6,988 nt of DNA from an uncultured Sphingobacteriia bacterium (GTDB lineage: Bacteria; Bacteroidota; Bacteroidia; Chitinophagales; Chitinophagaceae): assembly GCA_945957225.1 (NCBI GenBank), contig CAMFKK010000129.1, positions 1-6,988 on the forward strand, read 5' to 3'. The position numbers and the translations under genes are program-made. The notes under the pieces were generated by a model, which did no database searches, had not been told where the DNA came from, and saw only the letters and a list, made by a program, of their open reading frames with translations. This document shows positions 1 through 5,457 of this stretch, one piece after another; position 1 is the stretch's first letter, and each line of letters opens with the position of its first letter.

Positions 1-239
1 TTTACGGCAAATACTTCCGGAACGGGCAAACCCGCTTTTTTAAAATGCTTGCTAAAAGCAATGAATGTTCGGTTCTCTTTGGCGTGCAGGTTATAGGTAG
101 CTATGAAAGTTTCTCCCTGATAATAGATCCTAAAATAAATCCGGTCACTCCCACTCTGGGGTAATTTTTCAATTCTATCGGCAGTACCCTGTTTAAATTC
201 CTGAAACAAGGTCTCAATTGCCGCAATCACTTTGTCCAT
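1..239 (-). CDS. APH/AmgK-like phosphotransferase, N-terminal part (3' end outside window)
   Basis: This reading frame is open from an ATG at 239-237 to the left edge, giving 79 residues. It resembles the N-lobe of aminoglycoside-phosphotransferase-fold kinases of the Bacteroidota type: a short helix (LFQEFKQG), then LPQSGSDRIYFRI, a glycine-containing loop followed by a beta strand, then TFIATYNLHAKENRTFIAFS and FKKAGLPVPEVFAV, which is the usual end of the N-lobe. Family members act in the cytoplasm. The AmgK-like ones phosphorylate amino sugars at the anomeric position in cell-wall recycling, and in Bacteroidota some are fused to a RapZ-type domain. The catalytic loop lies outside the window, so substrate and activity cannot be judged. 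The start is the first ATG of the frame and is followed by a normal N-lobe. It lies 67 bp downstream of the small HigA-like ORF on the same strand, so it may have its own promoter. An ordinary APH kinase of unknown substrate is the main alternative. Confidence 0.65.
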   Translation of the reverse strand, partial: MDKVIAAIETLFQEFKQGTADRIEKLPQSGSDRIYFRIYYQGETFIATYNLHAKENRTFIAFSKHFKKAGLPVPEVFAV

Positions 240-306
240 TGGCTTGGTTTGAAGCGAAAATAAACCTTAGAGTTCAAACAGGGAAGTTTTTACTTTCCGC
301 CGTGAA

Positions 307-477
307 TCAGGGTTTTAACATAGGATAGTGTTCCTTTTCAAATTTCTCAACCAAAATAGACAAAGCCTTAAGTTCTTCCAACAATGCTGTTGCTACAGGA
401 TTATCCATTTGCATCAAATTATAAATCCGAGCTAGTGCTTGATCGTATTGTTCTTTATTTTCAATTTGAATAATCAT
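307..477 (-). CDS. 56-residue HigA-like N-terminal fragment
   Basis: A short ORF runs from ATG 477-475 to TGA 309-307. Its protein begins MIIQIENKEQYDQALARIYNLM and ends ALSILVEKFEKEHYPMLKP. This matches the conserved N-terminal helical segment of HigA-family antitoxins (COG5499), where the pattern 'L..LVE.YE.EHYPI' is followed by a linker and a C-terminal helix-turn-helix. Here the protein stops just after HYP, and no frame downstream restores the helix-turn-helix. It starts 19 bp after the stop of the AbiEii-like toxin gene on the same strand, so it is probably co-transcribed with that operon. It could be a remnant of a deleted higA, or a functional small protein kept as a third member of the module. 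No HigB toxin is visible nearby. The clean frame and close spacing favour a real gene; its function is unknown. Confidence 0.6.
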   Translation of the reverse strand: MIIQIENKEQYDQALARIYNLMQMDNPVATALLEELKALSILVEKFEKEHYPMLKP

Positions 478-496
478 AACTGGACTTATTTACTTT

Positions 497-1471
497 TTAA
501 AGAATCCATTTTATTTGCTCCAATCTTCTATAAATATTGTCAAGTGTATTTAATAGATCAGACTCTTCTGGCAGATCCCCTATCACTAAGTCTTTAAATG
601 AAGTTCGGTAAGTTCTACTTATTCTATTCCAAGTATCTTCTGGTGAGCTAAATATAATGGCAGTTGATGGGTGATTTTGAAGCCATCCTTTGTTATTTTT
701 AAAACTCATCATGTCCTCTTTTCCAACTTGGAGTAATAATTTTTGAAAATCAGAACATTTGAAGAAATCTTCCACCTCCTCATTTTTTAGTAAAAGGTGT
801 AAATCATAAATATGTCTGATTTTATTTGCCAAATCTTCATAGGGAACTTCTGTAAAAGAGAAACGTACTAAGCTCATGATTTTTTCACATAGGGTCCTTT
901 CTTTACTTAAGACTTTTACTGGAAATGGCATGAGCATATATTGATCTATAATTTTATTTTGAAAAGTAGCTTTCATCATATCTGTTATATAACAAGATAT
1001 TTCTGCTATAATATATGGTTCTGAACTTCCAAGCCAAGATGCTTCAATAATAATTTGCTCCCTTACTTGACCATAAGACCCATTGAACTGTTGTTTGTTG
1101 TATTGATGGGCTGTTTTTCTGATCATCCCCCTTTTATTGGTAACACCTACTATCTCAATCTCGGGCATCACTTTTATAACCGCATCTGTAATAACTTTAA
1201 GCTTATTTTTTAATTGACTATTGGATTCTCCATTATTTGCATGAACTAATAGGTCTACATCTTCTGAAAAGCGGTTTATCAATTTATGGCATTTGGAAAG
1301 TGCAGTTCCACCTTTAAAAACAGTATCCTCAGCAGCTGGCGAATTAAAAACAGCATGTAATGCAACTGTAACCCAATAGTCTTTTTCAATATAAATTTCC
1401 GGAATATTAAATAGCTGTGCTGTTGCAATAACAGCATCTTGAAAAAGTTGATGATTGGTATGAAGGTTCAT
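497..1471 (-). CDS. AbiEii/AbiGii-type nucleotidyltransferase toxin
   Basis: A 324-residue protein of the AbiEii/AbiGii family, the toxin half of type IV (AbiE) toxin-antitoxin systems. The family has a nucleotidyltransferase fold and gives phage defence through growth arrest in the cell's own cytoplasm. Visible motifs are IEKDYW (28-33), the nucleotidyltransferase signature FKGGTALSK (52-60) followed by RFSEDVDLL (67-75) with metal-binding candidates D71 and D73, a possible third acidic residue E143 in IIIEASW, the helix VLSKERTLCEKIMSLVR (187-203), and the RHIYDLHLLL segment (219-228). Length is normal for the family and all key motifs are present, so the toxin looks intact. Its start codon lies only 2 bp after the stop of the antitoxin gene, which implies translational coupling in the usual antitoxin-toxin order. 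Base composition is markedly AT-rich compared with the genes to the right, consistent with horizontal acquisition. Cellular target unknown. Confidence 0.9.
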   Translation of the reverse strand: MNLHTNHQLFQDAVIATAQLFNIPEIYIEKDYWVTVALHAVFNSPAAEDTVFKGGTALSKCHKLINRFSEDVDLLVHANNGESNSQLKNKLKVITDAVIKVMPEIEIVGVTNKRGMIRKTAHQYNKQQFNGSYGQVREQIIIEASWLGSSEPYIIAEISCYITDMMKATFQNKIIDQYMLMPFPVKVLSKERTLCEKIMSLVRFSFTEVPYEDLANKIRHIYDLHLLLKNEEVEDFFKCSDFQKLLLQVGKEDMMSFKNNKGWLQNHPSTAIIFSSPEDTWNRISRTYRTSFKDLVIGDLPEESDLLNTLDNIYRRLEQIKWIL

Positions 1472-1473
1472 AT

Positions 1474-2199
1474 TTAACGTATATTCCAGTATTCCATATT
1501 TGGCAATACTTTTTTATCTAACCCATATTCAAATACAGTTAATGGATTAATACTTTTCTTTAATTGTATAATAGGTTCTTTGGGACTAATCATGTTCAAA
1601 ATTGCACCAGTTAATGACCTGACCCTGGGTGGATATTTTAGGGCGATCTCAATTAGTTTTTGTTGCTCTTTTTTAGAAAGCTTTTTAAATTTTTGAACCA
1701 CGAATTTAATTACCTGACTCTTTTCAGTGTCTGGGATGGTTTTAATATCTTTTAGAATATCCAAAAATTCCAATAAATAATAATTTTGATTGGTCACTTC
1801 TAAGTAGCTTTTAACAGGTTTTACTTGTAAGCTTCCAACTTTAGTGATGATACGTTTACCTCTACAAGCAACTCTTATATTTTTTGGAACCTGGGTAGTT
1901 AATCCCATTCTGTTAAAAAGTGCAGTGCCAGTGATATAAGCTATTCGTTCTTTTCCCTCAAAGAGGTAAGGTTTTAATAACGCTTCTTCATTGGGTTTTA
2001 GGTTTCCGAAAGCTGTTATTTTAGATTTATAAAACAACCCTGTAGACGCTCTTTGGATAGTCCCTTTTTTTATTAATCTTTCTATAGCTTTTGCTGCTGC
2101 ACTGTATTCTTCGGGTGCAATAGCCAGTTCTTGGTACTTAAATGTTGTACCATCTTGCCATTTTCCTATTTGGGCTTCTATTTTACGTGCTACTGTCAT
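1474..2199 (-). CDS. DUF6088 / AbiEi-like antitoxin and transcriptional autoregulator
   Basis: A 241-residue protein of the DUF6088 group, related to AbiEi antitoxins. The N-terminal part (about 1-60) fits a winged helix: KYQELAIAPEEYSAAAKAIERLIKKGTIQRASTGLFYKSK, with recognition helix and wing. It is followed by the conserved family segment YITGTALFNRMGLTTQVPKNI (88-108) and a basic strand region (RGKRIITK). The C-terminal half is helical and rich in Lys and Glu. In studied AbiE systems the antitoxin neutralises the toxin without stable toxin binding and represses its own promoter through inverted repeats. The partner toxin follows after 2 bp. A strong inverted repeat and a promoter-like element lie directly before this gene. 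The start at 2199 is the first ATG, and the predicted -7 box ends only 5 bp before it, so the mRNA may be leaderless or nearly so. Confidence 0.85.
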   Translation of the reverse strand: MTVARKIEAQIGKWQDGTTFKYQELAIAPEEYSAAAKAIERLIKKGTIQRASTGLFYKSKITAFGNLKPNEEALLKPYLFEGKERIAYITGTALFNRMGLTTQVPKNIRVACRGKRIITKVGSLQVKPVKSYLEVTNQNYYLLEFLDILKDIKTIPDTEKSQVIKFVVQKFKKLSKKEQQKLIEIALKYPPRVRSLTGAILNMISPKEPIIQLKKSINPLTVFEYGLDKKVLPNMEYWNIR

Positions 2200-2204
2200 A
2201 GAAG

Positions 2205-2234
2205 TAAAAGTATAAAATAGACTTGAAATGTCAA
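2205..2234 (-). promoter_or_regulatory. Predicted Bacteroidota-type promoter of the AbiE-like operon
   Basis: Reading the minus strand, TTG (2234-2232, within TTGACA) is followed after 19 bp by TACTTTTA (2212-2205). The latter matches seven of eight positions of the phylum's -7 consensus TAnnTTTG. The box ends 5 bp before the antitoxin ATG, so the transcript would have almost no leader. Its -33 part lies inside the inverted repeat at 2226-2261. The match is by eye only. Confidence 0.5.
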
Positions 2235-2261
2235 GTATTTAGTGCAAAATACTTGACATTT
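2221..2261. promoter_or_regulatory. Inverted repeat, candidate AbiEi-like operator
   Basis: AAATGTCAAGTATTT (2226-2240) and its exact reverse complement AAATACTTGACATTT (2247-2261) form a perfect 15-bp inverted repeat with a 6-bp spacer. An additional half-site ACTTGA at 2221-2226 pairs with TCAAGT at 2231-2236, so there are three copies of the TCAAGT half-site. It lies 22 bp upstream of the antitoxin start and covers the predicted -33 element, which suits autorepression. It also lies just downstream of the stop of the 2H-phosphoesterase-like gene. However, the stem is AT-rich with no T-run after it, so it is a poor terminator candidate. Confidence 0.65.
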
Positions 2262-2280
2262 TATTCGTTTTATTATTCAT

Positions 2281-2877
2281 TCAAGCCGGCTGCAAGACAA
2301 ATTTATTGACCTGGGTATAGGGGTCAAATAAGTGTTTACGCCGTAGGAGCACCAGTTCACGCACTTCAAAAATCTCGTGGAAACTTCGGCTGGAATAATC
2401 CATCATGGCTTTTAAATAAGTGTCTGCATTGAGTTTGCGCGCAATGGGCAGGTTGGGTTTGAGGTTAACCCTGATGCTGGGGCAATCGCAGGTTTTAATA
2501 TAGTCATTCAAGGGCTCCAAAGCCTGACCCAATTGCTGAAAAGGCTGTGATTCTGGTACGCGCAGATAGACTGAATCCGCAGGGATGCCACTATAATTGC
2601 TCAATGGTACACTAAAAGCCTGTTGACTAGAGAAGATTCGGTGCATCCATCGAAGAAGGGTGGGCTCCATTTCTTCCTTGGCTTGAAACCCTGCCACTTC
2701 TATATGTAATTTGGATTTTCCTTGGTTGCGTTGCTGGTATTGTTGGTCAAAAACCTGTTGTTCAAATAAGATCTTGTCATGGAGTTCTGGCCCAGGAACT
2801 GCCACCAAAAGGTATTCCGCAAATTGATTGGCTGGTATAAAGGCGTTGATAGGATATTGCATGGATGCGGTTTGCAT
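2281..2877 (-). CDS. 2'-5' RNA ligase-like (2H phosphoesterase) protein with degenerate motifs
   Basis: A 198-residue protein with the layout of Bacteroidota '2'-5' RNA ligase family' proteins: an opening strand EYLLVAVPGPELHDKI (21-36), a first motif region KLHIEVAGF (57-64), a helix with WMHRIF, a strand DSVYLRVP (101-108), a second motif region KPNLPIARKL (140-149), and the closing FHEIFEVRELVLLRRK (166-181). Active 2H enzymes carry two HxT/S motifs that bind and cleave or join phosphodiesters of RNA or cyclic nucleotides. Here the first is H58-I-E60 and the second N142-L-P144, so three of four signature residues are lost while the scaffold is kept. It may be a non-catalytic binding protein. 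It is divergent from umuDC with 74 bp between starts, and may share that promoter region. The start at 2877 is the first ATG; Met6 (2862) is an alternative. No signal peptide is seen, so it is probably cytoplasmic. Confidence 0.75.
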   Translation of the reverse strand: MQTASMQYPINAFIPANQFAEYLLVAVPGPELHDKILFEQQVFDQQYQQRNQGKSKLHIEVAGFQAKEEMEPTLLRWMHRIFSSQQAFSVPLSNYSGIPADSVYLRVPESQPFQQLGQALEPLNDYIKTCDCPSIRVNLKPNLPIARKLNADTYLKAMMDYSSRSFHEIFEVRELVLLRRKHLFDPYTQVNKFVLQPA

Positions 2878-2888
2878 GAAGATTATTT

Positions 2889-2941
2889 TTTGCTGATAAT
2901 TAATTTAGCATAAATTTACTAACTTATTTAGCATTACCAAA
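2889..2941. promoter_or_regulatory. Predicted bidirectional promoter with a shared palindromic -7 box
   Basis: On the plus strand TTTG (2889-2892) is followed after 18 bp by TAAATTTA (2911-2918), seven of eight matches to TAnnTTTG. On the minus strand TTTG (2941-2938) is followed after 19 bp by the same box, since TAAATTTA is its own reverse complement. The plus reading would drive umuDC with a leader of about 25-30 nt; the minus reading would drive the 2H-phosphoesterase-like gene with a leader of about 25-30 nt. Another perfect TAnnTTTG (TAAATTTG, minus, 2945-2938) exists but lacks a well-spaced TTG. Start sites have not been measured. Confidence 0.45.
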
Positions 2942-2953
2942 TTTATTTAGCAT
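2903..2953 (+). repeat. Three direct copies of ATTTAGCAT in the umuD upstream region
   Basis: Exact copies of ATTTAGCAT lie at 2903-2911, 2926-2934 and 2945-2953, with start-to-start spacings of 23 and 19 bp. The first sits between the predicted -33 and -7 boxes of the umuD promoter, the second near the expected transcription start, and the third runs into the umuD ATG. The second and third also share TT before the repeat. The spacing is near two helical turns, as for a regulator binding on one face of the DNA, though not exactly. The binding protein is unknown; a damage-responsive repressor is a guess. Confidence 0.5.
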
Positions 2954-3383
2954 GTTCAACGAAGATTGGGGCAGCAGTGCTTATAAGGGTAGCAAGGATT
3001 TTGACCAATGGGAAGTGCCCACGGCCAATGCCACGGGTTTTGGGGCCGCGGCCGATGATTATATGGAAAGAGGGATTGACCTAAACGAGCAATTGGTCCA
3101 AAACAAACCCGCTACCTTTTTTTTCAGAATGAATAGTGAAGCCATGGTGGGAGCAGGAATTTATCAGGGCGATGTCTTAATTGTAGACCGCAGTCTCAAA
3201 GCAGCAAATGGTAAAATTATTGTGGCCATTGCACATGGAGAATTGCTGGTGCGCAGAATGCAAGTGCAGGGAAATAGGGTGAGCCTTTTGGCTGAAAACA
3301 AATCATTTGCACCCATTCAACTAGAAACCAATAACCAACAATTTGTATGGGGCGTAGTGGTCTATAATATTCACAAGTTGTAG
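2952..3383 (+). CDS. umuD: UmuD-like S24 protein lacking the Ser/Lys catalytic dyad
   Basis: A 143-residue homologue of UmuD, the accessory subunit of DNA polymerase V. The segment TGFGAAADDYMERGIDLNEQL (28-48) aligns with the E. coli cleavage-site region (CGFPSPAADYVEQRIDLNQLL), and TFFFRMNSEAMVGAGIYQGDVLIVDRSL (55-82) with the catalytic-serine region. The residue matching the catalytic Ser60 is Ala64, and the residue matching Lys97 is Arg101 in GELLVRRM. The cleavage dipeptide Cys-Gly is Thr28-Gly29. The C-terminal fold WGVVVYNIHKL is conserved. Self-cleavage to UmuD' therefore appears impossible, although the dimer and polymerase-binding scaffold seems kept. No helix-turn-helix is present, so it is not LexA. 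It lies 12 bp before umuC in an operon and has a predicted promoter and three repeats upstream. The ATG at 2952 is the first in frame and gives a 28-residue arm before the cleavage-site region. Confidence 0.88.
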   Translation: MFNEDWGSSAYKGSKDFDQWEVPTANATGFGAAADDYMERGIDLNEQLVQNKPATFFFRMNSEAMVGAGIYQGDVLIVDRSLKAANGKIIVAIAHGELLVRRMQVQGNRVSLLAENKSFAPIQLETNNQQFVWGVVVYNIHKL

Positions 3384-3395
3384 TTAGCAAATCAG

Positions 3396-4676
3396 ATGAA
3401 AGCCATTATTGATTGCAATAGTTTTTACTGCTCCTGCGAGAAATTATTCTTGCCGCATTTGGAGGGAAGACCTGTGGTGGTCTTGAGTAATAACGATGGC
3501 TGCATTGTATCCAGAACCGATGAGGCCAAGAAAATTGGGGTAGAAATGGCGGGACCTTATTTTAAGGCCAAGCCCCTGATTGAAGCCCATGGGGTAGCTA
3601 CTTTTTCCTCAAATTATAATTTGTATGGAGACTTGAGTTGGCGGGTCATGGAAACCCTGAGAACCTTGTTGCCAGAGGGTTGTGTAGAAGTCTATTCCGT
3701 AGACGAAGCCTTCTTAGACCTATCGCATATTGCGCCAGAAAATTTAAAAGACTTTGCCTTTCATATTAAGGATACGGTAGAACAATGGACGGGGATTCGG
3801 GTTTCTATTGGGGTGGCTCCCACCAAAGTGTTGAGCAAAGTAGCCAACAGACTTTGCAAAAAACACAAAGCCATTACTAACTGTGTATTGGTGTTAGATA
3901 CACCAAGAAAATTAGAACAGGCTTTGGAAAAAACACCTGTGGAAGATATCTGGGGCGTGGGTCATCAATACGCCAAAAAACTCCAACTCTATCAAATTAA
4001 CAATGCGCTTGAGCTTAGCAAAAAAGACATTCCCTGGGCCACTAAAAATTTGGGTGGAGTGGTAGGAGCTAGATTGCTTAGAGAATTGCAAGGCATTCCC
4101 AGCCGAGAGATGGAAGAAGCATTGGTCAACAAAAAAATGATTGCAACCACCCGCATGTTTGGTAGCCCTGTAACGGAATTAGCAGACATTAAAGAAGCCA
4201 TTGCTACATATACTTCAAGGGCAGCAGAGAAACTGAGAAGGCAAAATTCTGCGGCCAATACCGTGAGCATTTTTATAGTACCCAAAGAAACTAGTACGGG
4301 TAAATATTTTAGACATGGCCCCTCTTTAAGCAGTTATACCATTCTTCCCAGCGCTACATCATTAACCAATGAACTCATCAAAGCCGCGGTAAAACAAGTA
4401 GACCATTTGTTTGAACAAGGAAGGATCTATAAAAAAGCCGGGGTTACCCTGAGCGGGATAGTTCCAGACAATGCCATTCAGTCTAGTTTATTTGATCCAG
4501 CCCCCAATGAAAAAGCCAGGATGCTCATGTCTATGATGGACAATATCAATTTTTCTATGCGCAATGACGTGTTGAAATTTGCCGCATCGGGCACAAATAA
4601 GGATTGGAAAATGCGTCAGGAGCTGCGGAGCCCTAGGTATACCACGCGCTGGGAGGAACTCTTTGAGATTAAATAA
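3396..4676 (+). CDS. umuC: Y-family DNA polymerase V catalytic subunit UmuC
   Basis: A 426-residue translesion polymerase, close to the 422 residues of E. coli UmuC. It copies damaged DNA templates at low fidelity with its UmuD partner and the sliding clamp. Metal-binding residues are present: D6 in AIIDCNSFY and D103-E104 in YSVDEAFLDL. Tyr11 occupies the steric-gate position. Finger-domain residues VVVLSNNDGCIVSR (27-40) and the palm segment SIGVAPTKVLSKVAN (137-151) are typical. A helix-hairpin-helix follows (VEDIWGVGHQYAKKL, 182-196), then the little-finger domain (about 244-345). QSSLF (362-366) fits the beta-clamp-binding motif QxxLF. The C-terminal part (about 370-426), ending in RSPRYTTRWEELFEIK, matches the DUF4113-type tail of UmuC proteins. 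Everything needed for catalysis is present, in contrast to the adjacent UmuD. No damage or frameshift is seen. It converges on the lipoprotein gene. Confidence 0.95.
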   Translation: MKAIIDCNSFYCSCEKLFLPHLEGRPVVVLSNNDGCIVSRTDEAKKIGVEMAGPYFKAKPLIEAHGVATFSSNYNLYGDLSWRVMETLRTLLPEGCVEVYSVDEAFLDLSHIAPENLKDFAFHIKDTVEQWTGIRVSIGVAPTKVLSKVANRLCKKHKAITNCVLVLDTPRKLEQALEKTPVEDIWGVGHQYAKKLQLYQINNALELSKKDIPWATKNLGGVVGARLLRELQGIPSREMEEALVNKKMIATTRMFGSPVTELADIKEAIATYTSRAAEKLRRQNSAANTVSIFIVPKETSTGKYFRHGPSLSSYTILPSATSLTNELIKAAVKQVDHLFEQGRIYKKAGVTLSGIVPDNAIQSSLFDPAPNEKARMLMSMMDNINFSMRNDVLKFAASGTNKDWKMRQELRSPRYTTRWEELFEIK

Positions 4677-4700
4677 GGTCAAAAAGAGCTGACTAAGCAT

Positions 4701-4729
4701 AAAAAAAGCGCGATGGTTGCCCATCGCGC
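4701..4729 (-). terminator. Rho-independent terminator of the DUF4136 lipoprotein gene
   Basis: A 9-bp perfect GC-rich stem GCGCGATGG (4708-4716) and CCATCGCGC (4721-4729) with a 4-nt loop is followed, when read on the minus strand, by seven T (complement of A4701-4707). It lies 20 bp beyond the stop of the lipoprotein gene. On the plus strand no T-run follows, so it would be at best a weak terminator for umuC. Confidence 0.85.
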
Positions 4730-4749
4730 CAGCGAATATTTAAATTGAA

Positions 4750-5304
4750 TTATTGCTTTGGAGCAATCGGGAATTTGGCAAACAAGGCTTTCATACCTGC
4801 TTTGGCAAGCTCTGGAATTTTTGATTCCTTGGTTGGCAAAATGTCTTTAGCAGTGCCCTTCCAAACCATTTCATTGGCGGCTGCGTCTACCAAATGCACA
4901 GTTACAGAACCTTCTTTGTAATAACCCACCACCACTTCTTCACTCTTCCAAGAATAGTTGCGCTGACCCATATATCTATACGCCCCATCGGTACGCCAAT
5001 CGGTTTCACGGGTTTGCGCTTTCTCTTCTACCTGCAAACCAATATTCACCAATAGATCTGGCTTGCTACTGCTCTGGCTATAACCGCGGCTGGTTAACTC
5101 ACCGGCAATAGCAGATTTGAGCATATCCATACGCTCGTTGAATCCCTTTGAAACGGTATCGCCGGAGGCATCTAATTTATAAAAATCAAAAGTCTTATAC
5201 TTGGCCAAGTCAGCACCTGGAGCGGCCCCTGCATTGGATATTTTTACAGAAGAGGAACAGGCTACTAAGCTAGCTGCCAATAAAAGAAAAAACAGTTGTT
5301 TCAT
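4750..5304 (-). CDS. DUF4136 family lipoprotein
   Basis: A 184-residue protein with a lipoprotein signal peptide: MKQ, a hydrophobic stretch, and the lipobox L13-V-A-C16. After cleavage Cys16 would be lipidated and the protein held on the cell envelope, probably facing the periplasm. The mature part has the DUF4136 pattern common in Bacteroidota: KYKTFDFYKLD near the start, a helix with KSAIAGELTSRGY (68-80), KPDLLVNIGLQVEEK (86-100), an aromatic and Gly-rich middle (YRYMGQRNYSW), a strand EGSVTVHLVDAAANEMVWKGTAKDIL (131-156), and a final helix ending in ALFAKFP. The biochemical role of the family is not known. It stands alone on the minus strand, convergent with umuC and divergent from the sigma-factor gene, and has its own terminator. 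I found no convincing promoter box upstream. Confidence 0.88.
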   Translation of the reverse strand: MKQLFFLLLAASLVACSSSVKISNAGAAPGADLAKYKTFDFYKLDASGDTVSKGFNERMDMLKSAIAGELTSRGYSQSSSKPDLLVNIGLQVEEKAQTRETDWRTDGAYRYMGQRNYSWKSEEVVVGYYKEGSVTVHLVDAAANEMVWKGTAKDILPTKESKIPELAKAGMKALFAKFPIAPKQ

Positions 5305-5457
5305 AATGGAAGTTTAGGCCATGAAAATACTGATTTTTTAAAATTTGTTCTAGGGATGCTGTATCAATTTATGATTTGAAACAAGGAATCCAGAATTTTG
5401 AACAATTTTCAGTTGCTTTAAAATATTATCTTTTCACAAGCGTCTACCCTTTTACAC

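Noticed and set aside
280..299. Imperfect hairpin (GGAAGT with ACTTTCC) between the HigA-like ORF and the kinase gene
   Set aside because: It has a bulge, a short stem and no downstream T-run; not distinguishable from chance.
2226..2261. Inverted repeat as terminator of the 2H-phosphoesterase-like gene
   Set aside because: The stem is AT-rich and no T-run follows on the minus strand; its position over the promoter of the next gene makes an operator more likely.
2889..2922. TGCT...AGCA (2891-2910) and TTAG...CTAA (2905-2922) as a dyad operator
   Set aside because: Only the outer four bases pair in each and the inner bases do not; the direct-repeat reading is stronger.
2903..2953. CRISPR-like array
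   Set aside because: The repeats are only 9 bp with 10-14 bp between them and unequal spacing; this fits binding sites, not CRISPR.
3992..4285. Minus-strand 97-residue frame inside umuC
   Set aside because: It lies wholly within a well-supported umuC reading frame and shows no family motif.
4488..4724. Minus-strand 78-residue frame over the umuC 3' end and terminator
   Set aside because: It overlaps conserved umuC coding sequence and runs through the terminator hairpin; no recognisable protein features.
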